This document shows, piece by piece, positions 38,131 through 46,352 of a DNA stretch of 64,000 bases. Both the position numbers and the translations under genes were made by a program. A model generated the notes under the pieces. It was not told where the DNA came from. It ran no database searches and saw only the letters and a program-made list of their open reading frames with translations. This DNA is from Chitinophagaceae bacterium BSSC1 (GTDB lineage: Bacteria > Bacteroidota > Bacteroidia > Chitinophagales > Chitinophagaceae), in the NCBI GenBank assembly GCA_002256435.1, contig NKJC01000002.1:124001-188000 (forward strand). The letters run 5' to 3'. How positions within the stretch are numbered: position 1 is the stretch's first letter; every line of letters starts with the position of its first letter.

Positions 38131-39471
38131 ATGAAAAAAATCATTCTTGCCATTTTACTGTTTGCAGTTAGTCAAGCACAATCCCAAGAAATTCTAAATC
38201 TACGTTCACAAGCAAGTTTAATTGATGAAATTAATGCAGAGCGGTTTAGTGTTTTGTTGCCCAAATTAATGGAAAGAGAAGGCATTGATATGTGGGTACT
38301 GATAAGCAGAGAATACAATGAAGATCCCATTTTAAAAACCATGTTGCCAGCAGAATGGTTATCCGCCAGAAGACGCACTATGATTGTTTTTTATCATGAT
38401 AGTACTAAAAAAGTGAATGAACAATTGGCCATTGCCAGGTATAATGTTGGAGAACAAATCAAGGCTTCCTGGGACATGAAACAGTTTCCTGACCAGTGGG
38501 ACGCCCTGATTGACTTAATTGTCAAAAGAAATCCAAAGAAGATAGGTTTGAATTATTCCAATGATTTTGCCCATGCTGATGGTTTAACTTTTACAGAGCA
38601 AAAAATCTTTGTAGACAAACTACCTGCTAGTTTTAAATCCAAGGTAGTAAGCGCAGAAAAATTGGGGATAGCTTGGCTTGAAACCAGAACAGATCGTGAA
38701 ATGCAACTCTATCCTCAATTGATTCAAATTACCCACCAAATTATAGCTGAAGGATTTTCCGAAAAAACCATTCAACCAGGTGTAACCACAACCGATGATC
38801 TTGTTTGGTGGTTCCGTCAAAGAATTAGAAATCTAGGATTAGATACTTGGTTCCATACCTCAGTTGCCATACAAAGAAATGACCCAGAAAACTTTGAGCA
38901 CTTACGCGCATTTTCCAATAGACCAAAGGCAGAACTGATTCAAGCGGGAGACTTATTGCACGTAGATATTGGCATTAGTTATTTGCGTTTAAATACAGAT
39001 GTTCAAGAACACGCTTATGTGTTACAACCTGGAGAAACTGCTGCTCCTGCTGCTTTACAGAAAGCTTTTATTAAAGCAAATAGGTTACAAGACATTTTGA
39101 CAAGTCAATATGTGATTGGTAGAACAGGTAATCAAATACTAAAAGCAGCACTAGACCAAGCAAAGAAAGAAGGAATTGAAGCTAGCATTTATACCCATCC
39201 AATTGGATATCATGGACATGCTGCTGGTCCAACCATTGGTCTTTGGGATCAACAAAATGGGGTACCCGGAAGTGGTGATTTTCCTTTGCATTATAATACT
39301 GCCTATAGCATTGAATTAAATGCCGCAACGGAAATTCCAGAATGGAAAAAAACTATTAGAATCATGTTAGAAGAAGATGGTTTTTTTAATGAAAAAGGAT
39401 TCAGATTTATTGGGGGCAGGCAAAAAGAGTTATTATTAGTTCCTCGTCAAAATAGTACGATTGGCAATTAA
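38131..39471 (+). CDS. Secreted M24 family Xaa-Pro aminopeptidase-like protein
   Basis: 446 residues with a signal peptide (MKKIILAILLFAVSQAQSQ); starts at ATG 38131, since the alternative GTG 38119 adds MHII only. The creatinase N-terminal domain is followed by the pita-bread fold. The five metal-ligand positions can be traced: LLHVDIGI, RLNTDVQEH, HPIGYHGH, YSIELNAA and MLEEDGFF. Likely removes N-terminal residues before proline in the periplasm. Followed six bases later by the methyltransferase gene. Confidence 0.87.
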   Translation: MKKIILAILLFAVSQAQSQEILNLRSQASLIDEINAERFSVLLPKLMEREGIDMWVLISREYNEDPILKTMLPAEWLSARRRTMIVFYHDSTKKVNEQLAIARYNVGEQIKASWDMKQFPDQWDALIDLIVKRNPKKIGLNYSNDFAHADGLTFTEQKIFVDKLPASFKSKVVSAEKLGIAWLETRTDREMQLYPQLIQITHQIIAEGFSEKTIQPGVTTTDDLVWWFRQRIRNLGLDTWFHTSVAIQRNDPENFEHLRAFSNRPKAELIQAGDLLHVDIGISYLRLNTDVQEHAYVLQPGETAAPAALQKAFIKANRLQDILTSQYVIGRTGNQILKAALDQAKKEGIEASIYTHPIGYHGHAAGPTIGLWDQQNGVPGSGDFPLHYNTAYSIELNAATEIPEWKKTIRIMLEEDGFFNEKGFRFIGGRQKELLLVPRQNSTIGN

Positions 39472-39477
39472 TCTACA

Positions 39478-40077
39478 ATGGAAGAATTAAATCAAGCATA
39501 TTGGAATGAGCGCTATGAGCAAGGAAATACCGGTTGGAATATTGGTACTATTTCCAGTCCATTAAAAGATTATTTTGATCAATTATCTCAAAAAAACTTG
39601 CGTATATTAATACCAGGTGGAGGTAATGGACACGAGGCGGAATACTTGCTATCATTGGGTTTTAGCAATATCACCGTGCTGGATATTGCTCCAATAGCTT
39701 TAGAAAAACTAGCACTTAGATTCCTAACGCAAATTGGTAAAACGGTACATTTAATACTAGGCGATTTTTTTGAACATCAAGGTCAATATGATTTAATTAT
39801 TGAACAGACTTTTTTCTGTGCATTGGATCCTAGTTTAAGACAAGCTTATGTAGAAAAAATGGCAGCACTATTATCAAACAATGGAAGACTGTCTGGGCTT
39901 TTATTTGATACGCAATTCCCAGCTGGTCCACCATTTGGCGGAAATAAGCAAGAATATCAAGAACTTTTTTCTACCCATTTTAATTTCAAAACATTAGCTC
40001 CCTGTTATAATAGCATTCCTCAAAGAATGGGGAATGAATGTTTTATCATTGCAACAAAAAAGCAAGCAGATTTTTAA
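39478..40077 (+). CDS. SAM-dependent methyltransferase, TPMT-like
   Basis: 199 residues. N-terminal WNERYEQGNTGWNIG and the Rossmann motif I ILIPGGGNGHEAEYLLSLG with LDIAPIAL as the adenosine-binding acidic strand, the pattern of thiopurine S-methyltransferase/thiol methyltransferases. IEQTFFCALDPSLR corresponds to motif IV. Substrate unknown. The final codons lie in the stem of the gene's own terminator. Confidence 0.85.
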   Translation: MEELNQAYWNERYEQGNTGWNIGTISSPLKDYFDQLSQKNLRILIPGGGNGHEAEYLLSLGFSNITVLDIAPIALEKLALRFLTQIGKTVHLILGDFFEHQGQYDLIIEQTFFCALDPSLRQAYVEKMAALLSNNGRLSGLLFDTQFPAGPPFGGNKQEYQELFSTHFNFKTLAPCYNSIPQRMGNECFIIATKKQADF

Positions 40078-40091
40078 ACTGCTTGCTTTTT
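40059..40091 (+). terminator. Terminator overlapping the 3' end of the methyltransferase gene
   Basis: Stem AAGCAAGCAG/CTGCTTGCTT (about 40060-40069 / 40079-40088), loop ATTTTTAAA that contains the TAA stop, then T-rich sequence leading into the heptad repeat. Confidence 0.8.
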
Positions 40092-40141
40092 CACTTTTCA
40101 TTTCTTCATTTCTTCACTCTTCACTCTTCACTTTTCACTTT
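40090..40141 (+). repeat. Degenerate 7-bp tandem repeat, unit TTCACTY
   Basis: TTCAC occurs at 40090, then in strict 7-base phase at 40113, 40120, 40127 and 40134, with degraded TTCAT copies between. The same repeat in the opposite orientation is at 51219-51275. It lies between two convergent genes, right after a terminator. Confidence 0.8.
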
Positions 40142-40144
40142 GAA

Positions 40145-41203
40145 CTATAATGGTTCTTGTTGGCTCAAACAATGAAAACTACCTAAGCCCCAAATAATAT
40201 CAGTAGAATCTATTCCTACGGTTTCTCTATTAGGAAAACAATCGGCAATGATTTGCAAAGCCTTGTCATCTTTAACTGAACGGAAAGTAGGAACAATCAC
40301 GTGTTTGTTACTGATATAAAAATTAGCGTAAGAAGCAGGAAGACGTTGGTCTTCATAAATCACAGCATCCGGCATGGGCAGTTCTACAATATTCAATTGC
40401 TTACCATTGATTAAACGCATGTTTTTTAATTGCTTCAAATTGGTTTGCAACAGCTCATAGTTTTCATCCTGCTGATTTGATTCTATAACAGTTATCACTG
40501 TGTCTTCATTTACAAAACGAACAGTATCGTCTATATGACCATCTGTATCGTCCCCAACAATTCCATCATCTACCCAAAGAATTTGATTAACCCCGTAAAA
40601 ATTACAGAGGAAGTCTTCAATCTGTGATTGGTTTAAATGTGGGTTTCTATTTTCATTCAGTAAACAAGCTTTGGACGTCATTAAACTTCCTTTACCATTA
40701 AACTCTACTGAACCACCTTCCATTACAATTCCGGGATGAAAAACGGGTAGATTAAAATGTTTTCCAATTAAAGTAGGTATCACATCATCCAAATCATAAG
40801 GCGGATATTTATTACCCCAGGCATTGTAATTCCAATCTACAATCACTTTTCTATCCGGTGCAGATTCATTAATGAGAAAAGCTGGCCCATGGTCTCTACA
40901 CCAAGCATCATTGGTAGGATGCATAAAAAAAGTCACTTTGTCTAAATCAACGCCTGCTATATTCAAATGTCCAATGGCAAAGGATTTCATGGCTTCATCT
41001 ACTACATTAATCCTTACCTCTTCACCAAGGCTGAGGTATTTGATAAACTGTGCGTAGTTGGGATAAATGCTATCAATTTTACCTGGCCAACTGGCTTCTT
41101 TGTGTGGCCAGCTTAACCAAGTTGCCAAATGGGGCGCAAACTCAGCAGGGAATGCATATCCCAAAGACGCAGGAAGTATGCCGCTAGTATCTTTTAATGA
41201 CAT
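40145..41203 (-). CDS. aguA: Agmatine deiminase
   Basis: Converts agmatine to N-carbamoylputrescine and ammonia. 352 residues of the porphyromonas-type peptidyl-arginine deiminase fold. Conserved substrate-site segments: NDAWCRDHGPAF, GGSVEFNGKG, GDDTDGHIDDTVRF, and the nucleophile C345 in GSFHCLSQQ near the C-terminus. Nine bases downstream of aguB on the same strand; the two enzymes act in sequence. The family usually has GGGNIHC at the nucleophile, where this has GLGSFHC. Confidence 0.92.
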   Translation of the reverse strand: MSLKDTSGILPASLGYAFPAEFAPHLATWLSWPHKEASWPGKIDSIYPNYAQFIKYLSLGEEVRINVVDEAMKSFAIGHLNIAGVDLDKVTFFMHPTNDAWCRDHGPAFLINESAPDRKVIVDWNYNAWGNKYPPYDLDDVIPTLIGKHFNLPVFHPGIVMEGGSVEFNGKGSLMTSKACLLNENRNPHLNQSQIEDFLCNFYGVNQILWVDDGIVGDDTDGHIDDTVRFVNEDTVITVIESNQQDENYELLQTNLKQLKNMRLINGKQLNIVELPMPDAVIYEDQRLPASYANFYISNKHVIVPTFRSVKDDKALQIIADCFPNRETVGIDSTDIIWGLGSFHCLSQQEPL

Positions 41204-41212
41204 GTGTATCTT

Positions 41213-42088
41213 TTAGTCTTCGTCAATAAAACGTTTGGTAATGGGTTGATAGGAATCAATTCTTCTATCACGCAAAAAAGGCCAATGGGTTCTATACCTA
41301 TCAGTTTCTTTGGTATCAATAGTCACTACTGCAACTTCTTCCTGATCATGAGAGGCTTTATATATTAAGGATCCAAACGGATTGCTCACAAATGAACCAC
41401 CCCAGAACTGCATGGCGCCATCTTGTTCCAATCCTACCCTATTCACACTTACCACGTGTACACCATTGGCAACCGCATGACTTCTCTGAATGGTTTGCCA
41501 AGCATTGTATTGTTCTGTATTGGTTGCTTCATCTTGTGATGTTGCCCATCCTATTGCAGTTGGATAAAACAACACTTCAGCACCCATTAAAGCTGTTATT
41601 CTTGATGCTTCTGGATACCATTGATCCCAACATATTAAAACACCTAATTTGGCATATTTGGTTTGAAAAACTTTATAGCCCAAATCGCCCGGCGTAAAAT
41701 AAAATTTCTCATAATAAGCTGGATCATCAGGAATATGCATTTTGCGATATTTACCTAAATAGGTTCCATCTGCATCTAAAACCGCTGTAGTATTATGATA
41801 CAATCCTTCTGTTCTTTTTTCAAACAAAGAAGCTATAATCACAACTTTTAATTCAGCAGCTAACTGACTTAAAGTTTCTGTTGAAGGTCCTGGAATAGCT
41901 TCAGCCAATAGAAAATTTTCATAGGCTTCTACATCACAGAAATACAGAGAAGTAAATAATTCTTGGAGACAAATAATTTGTGCTCCCTTTGCAGCTGCTT
42001 CCCGAATTTTAAGAACGGTCTTGGCCATATTGGCCTCTTTAGAAGCAGCGCAGGTCATCTGAACCAATCCAATGGCAACTTTTGACAT
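41213..42088 (-). CDS. aguB: N-carbamoylputrescine amidase
   Basis: Nitrilase-superfamily enzyme that hydrolyses N-carbamoylputrescine to putrescine, CO2 and ammonia. 291 residues. The E-K-C triad is E43 (CLQELFTSLYF), K116 (YRKMHIP) and C153 (ICWDQWYPE). YYEKFYFTPGD and AIGWATSQDEA are typical of this subgroup. It lies between bshB1 (11 bases) and aguA (9 bases) in one operon. Confidence 0.93.
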   Translation of the reverse strand: MSKVAIGLVQMTCAASKEANMAKTVLKIREAAAKGAQIICLQELFTSLYFCDVEAYENFLLAEAIPGPSTETLSQLAAELKVVIIASLFEKRTEGLYHNTTAVLDADGTYLGKYRKMHIPDDPAYYEKFYFTPGDLGYKVFQTKYAKLGVLICWDQWYPEASRITALMGAEVLFYPTAIGWATSQDEATNTEQYNAWQTIQRSHAVANGVHVVSVNRVGLEQDGAMQFWGGSFVSNPFGSLIYKASHDQEEVAVVTIDTKETDRYRTHWPFLRDRRIDSYQPITKRFIDED

Positions 42089-42099
42089 AATTAATAGTA

Positions 42100-42828
42100 T
42101 TAGGTAGCTAGTTGAATGATATTGTCAAGGCTTTTTATACCAATCATCTTTTCTGAAATATAACCCTCTGCGTATTCCACACCAATTCTTTTACCCAACA
42201 TCATGGCCCTGGCTTTCACAGATTCAATGAATTGAGGAGATGAAATATAGGTTTGTGGTTCATTCAAATCTGGGTTGTAAAACTGGGTTGTATAAGCCAA
42301 TACAGACTCAATCTTTTTATCCATGTATTTAGAAATATCAATCACAAAACTTGGTTGAATAAATCTGTCCTGAATATAATGAAATACATAAGCCGGCCGC
42401 CACGCAACTTGATTAACCCCATCTATTTGGGTTTCAATCTTGCGTAAGCCTGAAAGAAAAGCAGCGTCTGAAATTAACTTAGCGCTTCTTCCATGGTCTG
42501 GATGCCTGTCTTCCGGGGCATTTGCTAAAATAATATCGGGTTGATATTTACGGATGGCAGAGATCAGTAATCTTTGATGGGCTTCGTCATTTTGAAAAAA
42601 ACCATCGGCCATGCCAAGATTTTCCCTTACCTGAATACCCAGGATATCAGCGGCATTTCTGGCTTCTACTTTTCTTGTCTCAGCGGTACCCCTTGTTCCT
42701 AATTCACCCCTTGTTAAGTCTAAAATCCCTACTTTTTTACCCTCTTCAATGGCCGCTAGCAAGGTTCCGGCACAACCTAGTTCCACATCATCCGGATGCA
42801 CGCCAATAGCCAGAATATGCAATTTCAT
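42100..42828 (-). CDS. bshB1: Bacillithiol biosynthesis deacetylase BshB1
   Basis: Zinc-dependent LmbE/PIG-L deacetylase that removes acetyl from GlcNAc-malate in bacillithiol synthesis. 242 residues. Zinc motif HPDDVELGC at 12-20, then TRGELGTRGTAETR and PEDRHPDHGRSAKLI with the remaining ligands, which are typical of BshB1 rather than other LmbE proteins. ATG 42828 (MKLHILAIG) is preferred to a TTG two codons upstream. First gene of the bshB1-aguB-aguA operon. A bacilliredoxin gene is 2.3 kb away. Confidence 0.88.
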   Translation of the reverse strand: MKLHILAIGVHPDDVELGCAGTLLAAIEEGKKVGILDLTRGELGTRGTAETRKVEARNAADILGIQVRENLGMADGFFQNDEAHQRLLISAIRKYQPDIILANAPEDRHPDHGRSAKLISDAAFLSGLRKIETQIDGVNQVAWRPAYVFHYIQDRFIQPSFVIDISKYMDKKIESVLAYTTQFYNPDLNEPQTYISSPQFIESVKARAMMLGKRIGVEYAEGYISEKMIGIKSLDNIIQLAT

Positions 42829-42868
42829 GTTCAAAATTTAGAATGTAAAGTTACTGGTGAGAACCCAA

Positions 42869-42905
42869 TAAAAATCCCGTCCCAATTACTCGGGACGGGA
42901 TTTTT
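42869..42905 (-). terminator. Terminator of rpmE2
   Basis: Ten-base stem ATCCCGTCCC/GGGACGGGAT (42874-42883 / 42892-42901), eight-base loop, T-rich on both sides. It separates rpmE2 from the bshB1 operon. Confidence 0.85.
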
Positions 42906-42921
42906 GATATTTTCAAGAAGA

Positions 42922-43173
42922 TTAGTCTTTCTTGGCGTAACGCTTTTTGAACTTGTCAATACGTCCTGCTGTGTCAACCAACATAGATTTACCAGTATAG
43001 AAAGGATGTGAGGTATTTGAAATCTCCAATTTAATAACTGGATATTCATTTCCGTCTTCCCACAAAATGGTTTCTTTAGAATTGGCAGTAGACTTGCTCA
43101 AAAATGCTTCACCGTTACTCATGTCTTTGAACACTACAAAACGGTAATTTTCTGGATGGATACCTTGTTTCAT
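42922..43173 (-). CDS. rpmE2: 50S ribosomal protein L31 type B (zinc-independent)
   Basis: 83 residues. Starts [21 protein letters not shown], the type B L31 pattern, and lacks the CxxC of the zinc-binding type A. Ends with a Lys/Arg-rich tail. The longer reading frame to 43272 passes through the promoter and has no conserved sequence, so ATG 43173 is the start. A consensus promoter and a leader hairpin lie upstream. Confidence 0.94.
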   Translation of the reverse strand: MKQGIHPENYRFVVFKDMSNGEAFLSKSTANSKETILWEDGNEYPVIKLEISNTSHPFYTGKSMLVDTAGRIDKFKKRYAKKD

Positions 43174-43189
43174 TTTATTTGATTTAGGT

Positions 43190-43209
43190 AGTACGGATTT
43201 TGCCGTACT
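43190..43209 (-). promoter_or_regulatory. Hairpin in the rpmE2 5' leader
   Basis: Perfect seven-base stem AGTACGG/CCGTACT (43190-43196 / 43203-43209) with a six-base loop, about 17 bases before the rpmE2 ATG and downstream of the promoter; no U-tract follows. A candidate site for autoregulation by L31 (inference). Confidence 0.4.
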
Positions 43210-43226
43210 GTTATTTTTTAGGAATG

Positions 43227-43258
43227 CAAAGTTAACCAGTTCTAGATGGAATTCCAAA
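43227..43258 (-). promoter_or_regulatory. rpmE2 promoter
   Basis: On the minus strand, TTTG (43258-43255), 20 bases, TAACTTTG (43234-43227). The leader would be about 45 bases. Confidence 0.65.
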
Positions 43259-43302
43259 TGAAAATGGGGCAAATTGGTCTAAAATTGACCAAAATAGCCC
43301 TA

Positions 43303-43794
43303 TTAGCTCTTCATATTGATGAATTGTAGGGGAATTCCTAGGTTAGAAGTCCTACAAAGGGCAATGACATCTTGCAAATCGTCAATCTTTTTAGCTGTTA
43401 CCCTGATAATATCATCCATAATAGCAGCTTGAACTTTTAAACCACTATCCTTGATCAATTTCACAATCTTTTTGGCATCATCTTGTTTGAGTCCATTTCT
43501 AACAGGCACGTCTTTTTTGATGGTTTTTCCGCTTGGATAAGCATCTTTTTCAAAATCAAAAGCGGATGCTTCAATACCCTGTTTCATGGATCTACTAATA
43601 ACTACATCAATCACCTGTTTCATTTTCATATCTGATTCTACTTCCAATTTTAAAATGAAATCTTTTTTATTCAATTCAATTTCCACCGGTGAATTTTTAA
43701 AATCAAAACGCGTGCTAATTTCCTTTTTAACGGTATTAATGGCGTTGTCCAGTGTTTGTAAGTCTACTTTGCTGGAAATGTCAAATGAAGGCAT
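43303..43794 (-). CDS. yajQ: YajQ family cyclic-di-GMP-binding protein
   Basis: 163-residue cytoplasmic protein with two tandem RNA-binding-like alpha+beta domains. Typical segments: MPSFDISSKVDLQTLDNAINTVKKEI (cut short here: begins MPSFDI), RFDFK near 36, and late RVTAKKIDDLQDVIA. Xanthomonas members bind cyclic di-GMP; the role in Bacteroidota is unproven. A -7-like TATCTTTG is at 43816-43809 on the minus strand. Confidence 0.92.
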   Translation of the reverse strand: MPSFDISSKVDLQTLDNAINTVKKEISTRFDFKNSPVEIELNKKDFILKLEVESDMKMKQVIDVVISRSMKQGIEASAFDFEKDAYPSGKTIKKDVPVRNGLKQDDAKKIVKLIKDSGLKVQAAIMDDIIRVTAKKIDDLQDVIALCRTSNLGIPLQFINMKS

Positions 43795-43854
43795 GGTGTT
43801 ATTTTTTGCAAAGATAATTAGGAATCAGGGTATTTATAAAAATCCAAAGAATGG

Positions 43855-44997
43855 TTACTTAGCTAATTTTTTGGCATTAAAAGTTAAAAACAAACCCAAT
43901 ATGATTAAGATCACAGATATGATTTGTGCTTGGGTAGGTTGAAAAGGCAGGGATTCGTATTTGGTATTGACCCTAATGCTTTCAATGAGAAAACGTTCTG
44001 CGCCATTGAACATTAAATAAATGCCAAACAATTGACCTGGAATTTTTATCTTTTTGCGAATGGACCACAATAAGATAAAAATCAAAGAGCAAAGAATTAC
44101 TTCATATAAGGCAGTTGGATATACGGCTGGTACCAATTGGTTGCAATAAGGTCCTGTGCAACCTGGGATGGGCATTCCTTCTCCCACAACATTGTGCGGA
44201 TATTGGTAGGCCCAAAGCCAGTCTGGCATCCAGCTAAATGGCTTGGGTTTTAAATTGGCAATTCCCCAATCACCATCACCACTAATCTGACAGCCAATTC
44301 TACCAATAGCATAACCCAACATCAAGATGGGTGCAAAAGCATCAACCAAGTGAACAATAGGTAATTTAATTCTTCGTGCATAGAGCATGATAGCTGCACC
44401 TGCACAAATTAATCCACCATAAAAAGTAAGTCCGCTAAATGACAATAGAGCACCAATTGGATCTTTTACAAAATCATTCCAATTTTCTAGGTTATGAAAA
44501 ATCTTGGCTCCTAAGAATCCAAAACCAGCTGCATAAATCAATAGGTCTCCTACCCTGTCATGTGGCCAAATCCTAACCATTCTTTCTTCTGGTTTGTCCA
44601 ATTGTTGTTTGTGCTTTTCATACCATTTTAAACCCGCAAAAAACAATCCCACTAAGATTCCTAACCAAAGATTTCCACGTGAGGAAAGTATAAAAGATTG
44701 GGGGTCATTTAAGGCATCTGGAATGGTAAATGCACCTATAATTTTATACCCAAAAATAAACCCGAGTAAAAAATTTAAGATTAAATCCAACATAGAAGCA
44801 GGTGCTCCAATGACAATTTTCTCCTCTGTATAGCTGAATAATCCCTGTTGTTGTTTTCTTCTTAATTCTAAGGTCAGCGCCCAAGCACTGATAATAAAAC
44901 AGAGTGCTACAAAAAAACCGAATGAATTGATCAATTTTAAACCGGACAATTCAATTCCAAAAAGATCCTTGAATGCGTAGTAAAGATTTGGATACAT
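43855..44997 (-). CDS. lgt: Prolipoprotein diacylglyceryl transferase
   Basis: Inner membrane enzyme that adds diacylglycerol to the lipobox Cys of prolipoproteins. 380 residues, longer than the 290 of E. coli, with about seven or more membrane segments. The signature reads GYAIGRIGCQISGDGDWG, where E. coli has GRxGNFxNxE, and the FHGG motif reads FYGGLI. ATG 44997 is used because the codon at 45003 is TTG. The many lipoproteins in this window are its expected substrates. Confidence 0.87.
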   Translation of the reverse strand: MYPNLYYAFKDLFGIELSGLKLINSFGFFVALCFIISAWALTLELRRKQQQGLFSYTEEKIVIGAPASMLDLILNFLLGFIFGYKIIGAFTIPDALNDPQSFILSSRGNLWLGILVGLFFAGLKWYEKHKQQLDKPEERMVRIWPHDRVGDLLIYAAGFGFLGAKIFHNLENWNDFVKDPIGALLSFSGLTFYGGLICAGAAIMLYARRIKLPIVHLVDAFAPILMLGYAIGRIGCQISGDGDWGIANLKPKPFSWMPDWLWAYQYPHNVVGEGMPIPGCTGPYCNQLVPAVYPTALYEVILCSLIFILLWSIRKKIKIPGQLFGIYLMFNGAERFLIESIRVNTKYESLPFQPTQAQIISVILIILGLFLTFNAKKLAK

Positions 44998-45085
44998 GAA
45001 CAACTACTTGATTTGTGATAAAGAATAGCCTGTAAAACACAATGTTAGTCAGAAAAACTGATAAAAAAATGAGCCCAACTGTTGT

Positions 45086-45115
45086 AAAAAAATAAGGCCC
45101 CACTTTCGTGAGGCC
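45086..45115 (-). terminator. Terminator of the bacilliredoxin gene
   Basis: Stem GGCCCCAC/GTGAGGCC (45096-45103 / 45108-45115, one G-U pair) closed by a GAAA tetraloop on the minus strand, with a T-rich tail. Confidence 0.82.
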
Positions 45116-45157
45116 CATACTTACTAACCCATCTAAAAACAAATTTACAAAAAAATC

Positions 45158-45574
45158 TTAATTACAGTGCTCGTTAAATACAGAAATCAGGTGTTGGGCA
45201 ATAACTTGAGCAGGCCTTCCCTCAATTTGGTGACGTTCTACCATGCTCACCAATTGACCATCTTTAAAGAGGGCAATTGCGGGAGAAGATGGAGGATAAG
45301 GTAGCAAATGCTTGCGAACTTGATTAATTGCTTCAACATCAAAACCGGCAAAACTGGTAGTTAATCGGTCTGGACGAACCGTAGAATTTTCTACAGCCAT
45401 CACCACACCTGGCCTGCAAGTACCTGCAGCACAACCACATACGCTATTAATTACTACTAATGTAGTTCCTTCTTGCCCCAATACACTATCAACTTCTGCA
45501 GCGGTTAATAACTCATCAAATCCACTATCAGTCAACTCTGCTTTCATGGGTAACACTATCTCAGCTGGATACAT
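45158..45574 (-). CDS. Bacilliredoxin (BrxA/BrxB, YphP/YqiW family)
   Basis: 138-residue thioredoxin-like protein that removes bacillithiol from S-bacillithiolated proteins. The family's unusual CGC active site is C46-G-C48 in VINSVCGCAAGTCRPG. Starts MYPAEIVLPMK as usual. With bshB1 2.3 kb away, it supports a working bacillithiol system in this organism. Confidence 0.9.
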   Translation of the reverse strand: MYPAEIVLPMKAELTDSGFDELLTAAEVDSVLGQEGTTLVVINSVCGCAAGTCRPGVVMAVENSTVRPDRLTTSFAGFDVEAINQVRKHLLPYPPSSPAIALFKDGQLVSMVERHQIEGRPAQVIAQHLISVFNEHCN

Positions 45575-45599
45575 AATCTATCTTTTTAATTGTGGAGGA

Positions 45600-45628
45600 C
45601 AAAATTAAGTAAAAGTGGAAACATCAAA
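45600..45628 (-). promoter_or_regulatory. Candidate bacilliredoxin promoter
   Basis: On the minus strand, TTTG (45628-45625), 17 bases, TAATTTTG (45607-45600), 25 bases before the ATG. The spacing is at the short end. Confidence 0.45.
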
Positions 45629-45794
45629 TCTTAAAATTATTTTGCCATTTTGTCACTATCAATTCATTTATAATGCCATTATGGCTTATCCATTTCTAAG
45701 ATTTAGTCATTTTTTCAGCATCTATTCATTAAAAATGCCTTGGTATATAGTTTGAACAGAGATAATAAATCTAAAAACCTAAAAAATCAATACT

Positions 45795-46223
45795 ATGACA
45801 TTCGTAAAACAACACCCTGCACAAGTAAACAACATGTTACATGAATTATTAAATGCTTTCCCAAGTACATGGGGTAAAGATTTTCCAGTTAATCATTCTT
45901 TACCTCCGGTGAATATTCATGAAACCAATGAAGGTTTTCACCTAGAAGTAAATGCTCCCGGAAGAAATAAGGAAGATTTTAAAATTAAACTGGAAAAAGA
46001 CTTGTTAACTATTTCTTACGAGCAAAAAGAAAATACTACAGATAGTAATTACAAAACTATCCGTAGAGAATTTCAATACAAAGGATTTAAACGCAGTTTT
46101 AGTTTAGACGATCAAATTCAAGTAGACGGCATTCAAGCAAAATACGAGAATGGCATTTTAAAACTATTTCTTCCAAGAATTGAAAAAGCCGTGATTAGTC
46201 CAAAAGAAATCACCGTTTTATAA
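45795..46223 (+). CDS. Hsp20 / alpha-crystallin family small heat shock protein
   Basis: 142 residues. The alpha-crystallin domain runs from about 35 (PPVNIHETNEGFHLEVNAPG) to 140, with the hallmark strand KYENGILKLFLPR (A/GxxxNGxL motif). ATP-independent holdase for unfolding proteins. The 220 bases upstream are AT-rich with no CIRCE element and only an imperfect -7 box (TATAGTTTG near 45750). It has its own terminator. Confidence 0.95.
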   Translation: MTFVKQHPAQVNNMLHELLNAFPSTWGKDFPVNHSLPPVNIHETNEGFHLEVNAPGRNKEDFKIKLEKDLLTISYEQKENTTDSNYKTIRREFQYKGFKRSFSLDDQIQVDGIQAKYENGILKLFLPRIEKAVISPKEITVL

Positions 46224-46262
46224 GTTGGTAATCTGTGATATTTCACAGCAGTTGGTTTTGGT

Positions 46263-46297
46263 TACCCTCCTGTTTTTACAGGGGGGTATTTTTTTTA
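46263..46297 (+). terminator. Terminator of the hsp20 gene
   Basis: Eleven-base stem TACCCTCCTGT/ACAGGGGGGTA (one U-G pair), loop TTTT, then T8. Confidence 0.85.
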
Positions 46298-46352
46298 TTT
46301 GAATCTGTAATAATCAAACAAAATAAACTACCTATGGCTTATAAAATTTGTT

